From positions 1-15,685 of the forward strand of contig CAYRXH010000059.1 of the NCBI GenBank assembly GCA_964428185.1: a DNA stretch of 15,685 nucleotides, given 5' to 3'. The first letter of the stretch is position 1. Each line of letters begins with the position of its first letter. The stretch comes from CAYMAZ01 sp964428185. GTDB lineage: Bacteria > Bacteroidota > Bacteroidia > Bacteroidales > DTU049. Under the pieces are notes generated by a model, which ran no database searches, was not told the DNA's origin, and saw nothing but the letters and a program-made list of their open reading frames with translations. This document shows, piece by piece, positions 1 through 6,546 of the stretch. Position numbers and translations under genes: made by a program.

Positions 1-129
1 AATCATCTTATTTAGAATGTTTTTAAAAAGAAGCGGAACGCTAAAAATTATGCCAAAGCAAAAAACAAGCGCGTATTTAAAACATGTGACATTCTGTCAT
101 TGTGTATTCTCAGCAAGATGAAAAAAAAG

Positions 130-137
130 TATTTTTG
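130..137 (+). promoter_or_regulatory. Candidate Bacteroidota -7 promoter element for the PfkB kinase
   Basis: The octamer TATTTTTG matches the Bacteroidota sigma-factor -7 consensus TAnnTTTG and ends 18 bases before the ATG at 156. The same octamer precedes two other genes in this window at nearly the same distance. No good -33 TTG lies at the usual spacing; the nearest, at 100-102, is 27 bases upstream. The call rests on the -7 match and its repeated position, and AT-rich DNA produces chance matches. Confidence 0.35.
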
Positions 138-155
138 CATGCAAATCGAGTTACA

Positions 156-1136
156 ATGAAAGTACTTGGAGTGGGCAATGCTCTTGTTGATGTGATGACG
201 GTGCTTCCCGATGACAAATTTCTTGATCGTCTAGGTCTGCCCAAGGGAAGTATGCAATTGGTTGACAAGGATAAATCTGACAGTATTTTGAATGAGATAT
301 CCGGATTTGAAACAAAAATAAGCAGCGGAGGATCTGCAGCAAATACCATTAATGGTCTTGCTGCGATGAAAGTTGAAACAGGGTTTATCGGTACCTTAGG
401 AAAGGACGAACTGGGAACACGCTTTATTTCTGATTTTATCAGCAATAACGTGGCACCTCATATCACCTATTCTGACACTCATTCAGGAAAGGCCATTGCA
501 CTTGTAAGCCCTGATGGGCAACGGACATTTGCAACTTACCTGGGAGCTGCCATCGAAATGGGACCCGATCAGATGACTGATGACATTTTCTCTCAGTATC
601 AGATTGTCCATATTGAAGGGTATCTGCTGCAGAACTATGATCTTATTGAATCTGCCGTAAAACGTGCTCTTTCACACGGAGTGCAAACTTCTCTCGACCT
701 TGCAAGTTTTAACGTTGTTGAAGAGCATAAGGATTTTCTGCTTCGCTTGATCCCAAAAAACATTGATATTCTCTTCGCCAACGAAGAGGAGGCTTTTGCC
801 CTGACAGGACTTCTCCCCGAAGAAGCTGTTATCGCCATGGGCGAAATGGTTCCCCTTGCAGTTGTTAAAACCGGTGCTAAAGGCTCGCTCATATATGACC
901 GCCAAACATTAACTAGAGTTGATGCTATCCCTTCACAATGTGTTGATACAACCGGAGCCGGTGATCTCTATGCTTCAGGATTCCTCTATGGAATGATTAT
1001 GGGCGAAGATCTTGGCGAATGCGGCAGATATGGCTCAGTTCTTGCCGGACATGTCATTAAAGTCATCGGAGCGAAAATTCATGAAAATCACTGGAATGAC
1101 ATTTTTCAGCAAATTCAAGTTCAAAATTTAAAATAA
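156..1136 (+). CDS. PfkB-family carbohydrate/nucleoside kinase (adenosine kinase-like)
   Basis: This is a ribokinase/PfkB-fold kinase that phosphorylates a sugar or nucleoside with ATP; Bacteroidota homologues of this type are usually called adenosine kinase-like. From the ATG at 156 it has 326 residues, normal for the family. It opens with the typical beta strand MKVLGVGNALVD, has the glycine-rich substrate motif GGSAANT at about residues 58-64, and carries PfkB signature 2, DTTGAGD, at about 264-270, with D270 as the expected catalytic base. The reading frame is open back to a GTG at 102, but those 18 extra residues are unlike the family and precede the candidate promoter at 130-137, so ATG 156 is preferred. 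It is a cytoplasmic, probably housekeeping gene. The family is clear from sequence; the exact substrate is not. Confidence 0.9.
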   Translation: MKVLGVGNALVDVMTVLPDDKFLDRLGLPKGSMQLVDKDKSDSILNEISGFETKISSGGSAANTINGLAAMKVETGFIGTLGKDELGTRFISDFISNNVAPHITYSDTHSGKAIALVSPDGQRTFATYLGAAIEMGPDQMTDDIFSQYQIVHIEGYLLQNYDLIESAVKRALSHGVQTSLDLASFNVVEEHKDFLLRLIPKNIDILFANEEEAFALTGLLPEEAVIAMGEMVPLAVVKTGAKGSLIYDRQTLTRVDAIPSQCVDTTGAGDLYASGFLYGMIMGEDLGECGRYGSVLAGHVIKVIGAKIHENHWNDIFQQIQVQNLK

Positions 1137-1142
1137 GTTGTT

Positions 1143-1150
1143 TATTTTTG
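1143..1150 (+). promoter_or_regulatory. Candidate -7 promoter element for the SPOR protein
   Basis: TATTTTTG (TAnnTTTG consensus) starts seven bases after the kinase stop codon and ends 16 bases before the ATG at 1167. This suggests the SPOR gene can be transcribed on its own as well as by read-through. No clear -33 TTG lies at the standard distance, which would fall inside the 3' end of the kinase gene. Confidence 0.35.
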
Positions 1151-1166
1151 AAATTCAGACTTCGTT

Positions 1167-1571
1167 ATGAAAATTGTAAGCATTTTTCTTTTTCTTTTTA
1201 CTTCATTAAGCATGATCTCGTTTTCTCAATCTGAGAATATTAAGCTGACCAGAGAACCGGGAATTGACGACCTGGTGAGTAAACACAAGTATTTTAATGA
1301 AGTTCAGAACAAAATCCCAGGATACAGAATTCAGATTTACTCAGGTTCAGGTAATTATTCGAAAGGGAATGCTCTCAGTGAAAGATCACGATTTATGGGC
1401 AGATATCCTTCTGTGAACGCCTACATTGTTTTCAATACTCCCTACTACATCGTCAAGACCGGTGATTTCAGAACCAGATTGGAAGCCGAAGCGTTCCGCC
1501 AACTTATTATTGAGGATTATCCGGAAGTTTACATTGTGAAAGACGATATTGAGCTCCCCGGAAAAGAATAA
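1167..1571 (+). CDS. Secreted SPOR-domain protein
   Basis: This is a small exported protein of 134 residues. Residues 1 to about 20 form a signal peptide: a lysine near the start, a hydrophobic core and a likely cleavage site near SFS-QS. Residues about 51-126 look like a SPOR domain (family Pfam SPOR), with GYRIQIYSGSG opening the first strand and YYIVKTGDFRTRLEAEAF forming the second strand and helix. SPOR domains bind denuded septal peptidoglycan glycan strands, so it probably acts in the periplasm. No other domain is present, and such stand-alone SPOR proteins are common in Bacteroidota. It lies 30 bases after the kinase gene on the same strand. The domain call is confident; a specific cellular role cannot be assigned. 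Confidence 0.85.
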   Translation: MKIVSIFLFLFTSLSMISFSQSENIKLTREPGIDDLVSKHKYFNEVQNKIPGYRIQIYSGSGNYSKGNALSERSRFMGRYPSVNAYIVFNTPYYIVKTGDFRTRLEAEAFRQLIIEDYPEVYIVKDDIELPGKE

Positions 1572-1643
1572 TTTTTTACTTATAAAATGATTTGTTGATT
1601 GAAAGATTTAAAGAATAACGTAGTATATGTGACTGGCTATTAG

Positions 1644-1702
1644 TGATTTGTGATTGGTAGATTTGTAATTCGGTTATTTGTAATTAGGAGATGAGTGATT
1701 GG
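1644..1702. repeat. Degenerate 7-8-bp tandem repeats
   Basis: About eight imperfect units follow one another: TGATTTG, TGATTGG, TAGATTTG, TAATTCGG, TTATTTG, TAATTAGG, AGATGAG, TGATTGG. Degenerate short-period arrays of this kind are familiar in Bacteroidota intergenic regions and generate spurious reading frames rich in I-T-N. There is no constant spacer, so this is not a CRISPR array. Function unknown. Confidence 0.7.
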
Positions 1703-1715
1703 TTGAAGAAAAATT

Positions 1716-1793
1716 ATTTCATTATTCATAATTCGACATCCATTATTCATTATTCTATACCTTTTACCTTTTACCTTATACCTTATTCTATAG
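1716..1793. repeat. AT-rich short-period repeats (CATTATTCAT and TACCTTT units)
   Basis: CATTATTCAT occurs at 1720-1729 and again at 1741-1750. It is followed by iterated TACCTTT/TACCTTA units at about 1757-1785. Together with the array at 1644-1702 this fills most of the gap between the SPOR gene and the hisF relic. The rest of the gap (1572-1643 and 1794-1942) shows no gene, RNA or clear terminator. Confidence 0.65.
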
Positions 1794-1942
1794 AAAACAG
1801 AAGATTTAAAATAGAAAATATCCCGAGCCAAGAGCTTCTTTAAGAGAAAGGGATCACTATTTGAGAAAATATTTCCCTTAACTTTTACCCTAATACCATT
1901 TCCCTCTTTACCAAATCTCTCTGAAAACCTCGTAATTTCATT

Positions 1943-2391
1943 TTAATCAGGATAGTTGATAAGCACCCACTTATTTTTTCCCTAAAATACAAAAAGACTT
2001 CCAGCTGTAAGACCATTGGCATTGGCTTGTGTATAGACTTTGTGCAAATCATCAAGTGATCCTGCACATCCAAGAGCAACAACCGGAATGACTACGGCAG
2101 CAGTCATTCTTGCAATCAGTTCCAGATCGCAGCCCGTCAATGTTCCGTCACGGTCAACAGACTGCAGAATAATCTCACTTGCGCCCATATTATGCATTAC
2201 CTTTGCAAATTCAACGGGCATCCATTAACTTGGAACTTCTGCATTTGCATAGTAAAAACCTTGGTACCACCAAGGATCTTTTTTCTCACGTCAAAACATA
2301 CTACAATTGTTGACGAAACGAATTCATCAGATGCATCTCTGATAAATTCAGGACGGATGAACTCTTCTGTCACAATAACAAGATTTTCGAC
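1943..2391 (-). pseudogene. Decayed hisF-like cyclase (WbuZ/HisF2 type), N-terminus missing
   Basis: The minus strand encodes, in pieces, the middle and C-terminal part of an HisF-family (beta/alpha)8 barrel. From 2391 the frame reads VENLVIV...PEFIRDASDEF...KKILGGTKVFT. A frameshift near 2222 leads to PVEFAKVMHNMGASEI...SVDRDGTLTGCDLELI...VIPVVALGCAGSLDDL, ending in SLFVF. There the frame meets TAG where relatives have a codon such as CAG. Reading on in frame gives GKNKWVLINYPD and a TAA at 1943-1945. The SLFVF and LINYP signatures fit the polysaccharide-locus HisF2/WbuZ subgroup better than histidine-pathway HisF. About 90 N-terminal residues are missing. With its partner relic upstream it once would have supplied ammonia for amidating a nitrogenous sugar. 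At least one frameshift plus a nonsense codon make it non-functional. Confidence 0.85.
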
Positions 2392-2421
2392 CCTCTAACT
2401 CAAGTGCTCCCAGATCTGTTG

Positions 2422-2671
2422 TCAAATACCCTGAACCTGAGTTTTTTTCATCAGAACTGCTTCATTGATCGCGTCAGTATGGTTTTGTTGCTGCAGATTC
2501 TGCATGGCTTTGGCAAAATGACCCACCCTATGGCAGAATAAGTTTTCGGGCTTTCAGTATTTGGGACTTAGTGGCTGCAATTACAGTTTCGGCACCAATT
2601 AATTTCAACTTTCTGGCAACCGAGTGAAGCTTGCCCATGCCGTTATTGACTAGATGAACAGTGGATGCTAT
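2422..2671 (-). pseudogene. Truncated hisH-like glutamine amidotransferase (WbuY/HisH2 type)
   Basis: Directly after the stop of the neighbouring glycosyltransferase, the minus strand reads IAS-V-...-NGMGKLHSVARKLKLIGAETVI...LKARKLILP. This is the N-terminus of an HisH class-I glutamine amidotransferase with a lost start codon and a disturbed first strand. A TAG and a one-base shift follow at about 2528. The next frame continues VGHFAKAMQNLQQ...DAINEAVLMKK and stops at a TGA at 2422-2424. That is just where relatives have the catalytic GICLGM cysteine loop, so the nucleophile and the whole C-terminal part are gone. The stop lies about 30 bases before recognisable hisF sequence, showing one internal deletion across both genes. 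Family assignment is confident; which amidotransferase pathway it served is inferred. Confidence 0.85.
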
Positions 2672-3436
2672 ATTACCCGCTGATAATGTCTTTAATAAGT
2701 CCGGCAAGTCGCTCTGCCTGAATCTTTCGTGAATACTTCTCAATGCCTTTTGATTCACATTCAATAAATCCTTTGGTGGCATGTTCGTGATGAAGTTCTT
2801 TCAGAATTTCTTTGAGATGAAATCTGTCTCTCACGATGATCCCTGAATTGGTTTCTTGTATCAAGTCTCTCTGGGGATTACTGTTGGCAAGGGCATCTCC
2901 GTCATACTCAAAGTATTTTTTTCTCAATTTTTGGGATCCATCATCTTCATCATAACAGAGAAGAATTTTTCTGCGGACCGCCAGATAATCATAAATTTTT
3001 GTGCCAATAAATGAATAGTTGTTAAACAAAAGCAGAGCATTGTTTCCAGCAAGCGCATTCATCACCTCATTATTGGGAAGACGGGGATGAATGGCAATAA
3101 CATCAATGAGTTCAGGATGATTTTCAAGGATGTGATTTTCAAGAAAATCATTCTGATTGGTGCCGTAAAAGTTTATTTTTATCCTAATTTCGGGGTGCTC
3201 GGATAACAATTGACTGATAAGTTGCAAAAATTCCCTAATGGGATGATATTTTGATATGGTGCCGGTAAATCCGATGCTCAGAATACTGGTGTTTTGCAAC
3301 CGTTGTTGAGCCTCATGTGCAAAATCAGGATTATATCCATTGGGTAGAATGAAAAAATTCCCTTTCTTGATCTCATCATTGAATTTTTTTGAGAAAAAAT
3401 CAGAGACAGAAGTCACTACTCTGGCTGTTCTCACAA

Positions 3437-3444
3437 TTTTTTTT
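3437..3444 (-). other. Homopolymer A8 tract (minus strand) at the frameshift of copy A
   Basis: The coding strand reads GAC GAA AAA AAA TTG TGA. Adding one A gives GAC GAA AAA AAA ATT GTG AGA, which joins the two halves of the enzyme exactly. Tracts of this length are prone to replication slippage, to transcriptional slippage and to sequencing miscalls, so the real state of the gene depends on this site. Confidence 0.75.
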
Positions 3445-3560
3445 CGTCATGTGCAAGGATATCTTTGATAAAAAGCAGTGATTGATGACCTGCACCGCTT
3501 GTCCATGGGTCTCTGTAGTCGGCAATCCAAGGGATATGAAATTCTTTGCTGAGTTTTGAT

Positions 3561-4006
3561 GCATATCTGAACAGAACAAAGGGGTCACCTGTGGCAATGA
3601 TTGCATCAACCTTATTGCGTTTCAGGTATCGCTTTGCTCCATGATACAAGCCTGCTTTGGGACCCACATTAAAAAACCACTGAGCCATTTCAAACCATCC
3701 TGTAATCATCTTTCTGAGCAGCTTGAACCGGTTATCCCCGTATCTGAGCAGCAGTTTGTTGGCCATGTTTGGAGAGTAGGGAGTTCTGATGATAGTCCCG
3801 GTTTCCGAAGTTTCAGTAATTGTATATGGCAAATCACTTTTTTCAACATAATCCAGATGATTGCCGTGTTTGTTGCCCCACTGCCTTGTGACTACAACAG
3901 GATATATATCAAATTCATGAAGATACTCATACCAGCTGTATGGACGAAGTCCACCCACTGAAACGTAGGGAGGAAAGTCGTAGGCAAGGATGAGGAGGGT
4001 TTTCAT
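3561..4006 (-). repeat. Direct repeat, copy 1: 5' block of glycosyltransferase copy A
   Basis: These 446 bases match 4932-5377 with only four mismatches that I can find (at 3596, 3632, 3899 and 3953), including a 266-base stretch without any difference (3633-3898). Similarity ends abruptly at the ATG on one side and fades beyond 3560 on the other (mismatches at 3560, 3544 and 3542, then more). The block encodes about residues 1-149. Confidence 0.95.
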
Positions 4007-4048
4007 ACTAATCTATTTTCGGTAATTATTGATAAATTGAAGTTATAT

Positions 4049-5377
4049 CTAATAAAGTAATGTTTTAATAAATTGAGATAAAAGTTTAGTTTGTTGTGTT
4101 CTTGTATATTGTTCAATTCCTATCGAATTACATTCAATATTTTTATTTAACTTGAATTCTTCAACTAAATTAAGTAAAACAGTTTTTAAATGAGTTTCAT
4201 CTTTAACAATAATGCCAGAATTTGTTTTTTCTATCAGGTGTTGTTGCAAAAAATTATTTTGCATTTGGTTCTCATTTGAAGAATAATATTTTTCTTTTAA
4301 TACTTTTGCATTCAAGTCATCTTCATAGCAAAATATAATCTTTCTTTTTAATCCGATGTAGTCATAAATTTTTGTTCCCATATTAGAATAATAGTTGAAT
4401 AAAAGCAGAGCATTGTTTGTTGCTAGTTTTTTTAACACTTCAGCATATTGTATTTTAGGAAAAATATTAACAAATCTGTAATGATTGGGAAAATTAGAAA
4501 AAATATATTTTTTTATCTCAGTATCATTATTAATTCCATATAAATTTAAGGCAATATTGGTTTTAGTTAAATCTATTACTACGAAAAATATTTTTAAAAA
4601 TGATTTATATGGATGATAATTAAATATTGAACCAGCCAGCCCAATACTAAGAATGGTGTTGTTTTGTTGAATGCTATAAGTGTTTTTTATTGCTTGTTCA
4701 TTATACCCATTTGAAATTATTGAATATTTGACTCTTTCAGGATTGAAGGCAATTTTTTGTTTTACATAATCTGAGACAACAGTAATACCCTTGGCACTTT
4801 CAAGCAATTTCCTTTCCTTTCGTACAAAAAGACCATGAATCAAATTGAGGTCGTAATAATTACGTGTAGTAAACCATGGATCCCGGTAGTCTGCGACCCA
4901 TGGGATACGAAACTGTTTGCTGAGTTTTGAGGCATATCTGAACAGAACAAAGGGGTCACCTGTGGCGATGATTGCATCAACCTTATTGCGTTTCAGGTAT
5001 CGTTTTGCTCCATGATACAAGCCTGCTTTGGGACCCACATTAAAAAACCACTGAGCCATTTCAAACCATCCTGTAATCATCTTTCTGAGCAGCTTGAACC
5101 GGTTATCCCCGTATCTGAGCAGCAGTTTGTTGGCCATGTTTGGAGAGTAGGGAGTTCTGATGATAGTCCCGGTTTCCGAAGTTTCAGTAATTGTATATGG
5201 CAAATCACTTTTTTCAACATAATCCAGATGATTGCCGTGTTTGTTGCCCCACTGCCTTGTGACTACAATAGGATATATATCAAATTCATGAAGATACTCA
5301 TACCAGCTGTATGGACGAAGTCCTCCCACTGAAACGTAGGGAGGAAAGTCGTAGGCAAGGATGAGGAGGGTTTTCAT
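4049..5377 (-). CDS. GT-B glycosyltransferase, apparently chimeric (copy B)
   Basis: This is an intact 442-residue GT4-like glycosyltransferase, presumably adding one sugar of the glycan at the cytoplasmic face of the membrane. The N-terminal domain shows LAYDFPPYVSVGGLRPYSW at residues 6-24, then ATGDPF and ADYRDPW. The C-terminal domain has the donor-site-like segment NNALLLFNYYSNMGTKIYDY and a tail resembling copy A. Its start overlaps the stop of the upstream glycosyltransferase (ATGA), so it is coupled to the operon. The first 149 codons are nearly identical to copy A, but the rest is a distant relative and far more AT-rich: row 4081-4140 has 15 G+C per 60, against 24 and 30 in rows 5041-5100 and 5101-5160. 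This suggests gene conversion or domain replacement. The sugar specificity cannot be read from the sequence. Confidence 0.9.
   Translation of the reverse strand: MKTLLILAYDFPPYVSVGGLRPYSWYEYLHEFDIYPIVVTRQWGNKHGNHLDYVEKSDLPYTITETSETGTIIRTPYSPNMANKLLLRYGDNRFKLLRKMITGWFEMAQWFFNVGPKAGLYHGAKRYLKRNKVDAIIATGDPFVLFRYASKLSKQFRIPWVADYRDPWFTTRNYYDLNLIHGLFVRKERKLLESAKGITVVSDYVKQKIAFNPERVKYSIISNGYNEQAIKNTYSIQQNNTILSIGLAGSIFNYHPYKSFLKIFFVVIDLTKTNIALNLYGINNDTEIKKYIFSNFPNHYRFVNIFPKIQYAEVLKKLATNNALLLFNYYSNMGTKIYDYIGLKRKIIFCYEDDLNAKVLKEKYYSSNENQMQNNFLQQHLIEKTNSGIIVKDETHLKTVLLNLVEEFKLNKNIECNSIGIEQYTRTQQTKLLSQFIKTLLY
4932..5377 (-). repeat. Direct repeat, copy 2: 5' block of glycosyltransferase copy B
   Basis: This is the partner of 3561-4006, offset by 1371 bases in the same orientation. 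Recombination between the two would delete 1371 bases and leave a single gene made of the shared 5' block joined to the C-terminal half of copy A. Confidence 0.95.
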
Positions 5378-6546
5378 TGAAGAAGATAATGAAATATTTT
5401 TGCTTGACTATCCCAATTGTATTCAGCTTTTGCTAAGATACACTGATCAATAAAAGTTGAATTATTTTGAGTTGCAACTTTAATGAGTATTTGTGAAATC
5501 AGGTTGGCATCATGTTGTACCTGATAACCAATTTTGTATTTTCTGAAAACGATGTCAGTTTCATAGGAGTAGCTGGCAATAACAGGGATGCCCGCATGTA
5601 AATACTGGAAAAGCTTGTTGGGTGCTGCCAGTGCTTTACTCAAATTAAAGGGTTCAAGTAGGTTGATGCCGACATTCGCTCCATGAGTATATTTTGCAAG
5701 CATTTGTGGTGTTACTTCTCCCAAAAAATGAACTCTTTGTTCTATACCGAGGTCAATAACCAGTTTTTGAAGTTCTTTTTTTAATACTCCTTCACCAAGG
5801 ATAACACAATGAATATAATCAGGAGAAAGTTGTATTGCTTTTATTAGAAGACGCAACCCTCTGCCTTCGTTTAAATTGCCTTGATATAAAGCAAAAAACA
5901 ATTCACCCTCGAGTCCTAAAATACTTTTAAAATCAACACCTGGTGTTTCTGTTTCAATTTCAGGAAAGTTCATAACAACATGAATATCACTGATTTTGTA
6001 CTTGTTTTTAAAATATTCCTTCAATCCGAATCCAACAGTAATAAACTTGTCGGTTTTCTTGAGTAGCTTCTTTTCTACAAATGTACCGAAAGTTTTCATG
6101 AAGTGAAGAGAAAATTTGAAAATCAATTTTTTTAACAATATGGTTTTTTGGGGAAAAAATTGATTCAAAGTTTCAATATAGATTTCATGCGAATCATATA
6201 TAACTTTGGCTCCTGTTTTTTGTTTTATCCTGATTGCAGGTTTCAGGCAAGGGAGGTCATTTGCATAAACAAAATCATAGTTTACTGTACTCTTTAATGC
6301 TTCTTTTGCCAGAAAATTATATTCGTCCCAGAATAGGCTGTGTCGTAAAAATTTTCTCCTGAAACCGACAGGTCTGTGAACGGCAAAGCATCTGACATGA
6401 TTATTAAAGTATTGGTGATATGAAAAAGGTTCATGACTGCAGTAGAATAAATCAACCAATGCAGTTTCGCTCAGGGTTCGGATTACTTTTATCACCCGCG
6501 AATCATTTTTTATATCACCGTTCAGCAAAACACAGATTGTTTTCAT
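5374..6546 (-). CDS. Glycosyltransferase family 4 protein
   Basis: This 390-residue GT-B retaining glycosyltransferase is likely cytoplasmic or membrane-associated. The N-terminal domain begins MKTICVLLNGDIKNDSRVIK, the NDSRV...TL pattern common in this family, and contains YANDLPCLKPA and VIYDSHEIYIE. The C-terminal domain (about residues 215-390) has the nucleotide-sugar core: YQGNLNEGRGLRLLIKA, ILGEG, VHFLGEVTPQMLAKY, then LAAPNKLFQYLHAGIPVIAS. It starts inside the stop of the asnB-like gene (ATGA overlap) and its own stop overlaps the start of copy B in the same way, so all three are probably translationally coupled. The family is certain; donor and acceptor are not known. Confidence 0.92.
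   Translation of the reverse strand: MKTICVLLNGDIKNDSRVIKVIRTLSETALVDLFYCSHEPFSYHQYFNNHVRCFAVHRPVGFRRKFLRHSLFWDEYNFLAKEALKSTVNYDFVYANDLPCLKPAIRIKQKTGAKVIYDSHEIYIETLNQFFPQKTILLKKLIFKFSLHFMKTFGTFVEKKLLKKTDKFITVGFGLKEYFKNKYKISDIHVVMNFPEIETETPGVDFKSILGLEGELFFALYQGNLNEGRGLRLLIKAIQLSPDYIHCVILGEGVLKKELQKLVIDLGIEQRVHFLGEVTPQMLAKYTHGANVGINLLEPFNLSKALAAPNKLFQYLHAGIPVIASYSYETDIVFRKYKIGYQVQHDANLISQILIKVATQNNSTFIDQCILAKAEYNWDSQAKIFHYLLQ

Larger units (their letters stand above)
2673..4006 (-). pseudogene. GT-B glycosyltransferase split by a -1 frameshift (copy A)
   Basis: With one base restored this would be a 444-residue GT4-like glycosyltransferase, matching the intact 442-residue paralogue next to it. 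The first part (4006 to 3431, 191 residues) has the N-terminal loop LAYDFPPYVSVGGLRPYSW and the motifs ATGDPF and ADYRDPW. It then runs into a TGA because an A8 tract (minus strand; T8 at 3437-3444) needs nine bases to stay in frame. The second part is intact from a GTG at 3434 to the TAA at 2673-2675 and holds the C-terminal donor-binding domain, including NNALLLFNNYSFIGTKIYDYL. No other lesion is visible, so the break is recent, phase-variable, rescued by slippage, or a sequencing error. The stop and GTG overlap (GTGA), so two-chain expression is also conceivable. It is the last glycosyltransferase gene of the operon. Confidence 0.85.

Noticed and set aside
32..42. Small hairpin AGCG-GAA-CGCT followed by A residues near the left edge
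   Set aside because: Only four base pairs and no T run on the plus strand; too weak to call a terminator.
102..155. GTG-started N-terminal extension of 18 residues on the PfkB kinase
   Set aside because: The extension does not resemble the family, which starts at MKVLGVGNALVD, and it precedes the candidate -7 element, so ATG 156 is the better start.
1644..1793. Possible CRISPR array
   Set aside because: Units are only 7-10 bases, imperfect and directly adjacent, with no constant repeat, no spacers of uniform length and no cas genes.
1640..1831. A 63-codon minus-strand frame rich in I, T and N
   Set aside because: It is a translation of the short-period intergenic repeats and has no domain-like character.
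2040..2398. Plus-strand frames across the hisF relic
   Set aside because: They are antisense shadows; the minus strand carries clear HisF similarity in the same bases.
3641..5332. Two almost identical 106-codon frames on the plus strand (3641-3961 and 5012-5332) that look like a duplicated small gene
   Set aside because: They are antisense to the shared 5' block of the two glycosyltransferase genes and are alike only because that block is repeated; the proteins have no recognisable features.
2673..5377. Insertion sequence or transposon behind the glycosyltransferase duplication
   Set aside because: No transposase, terminal inverted repeats or target-site duplication is visible; the repeated block is coding sequence that starts at an ATG.
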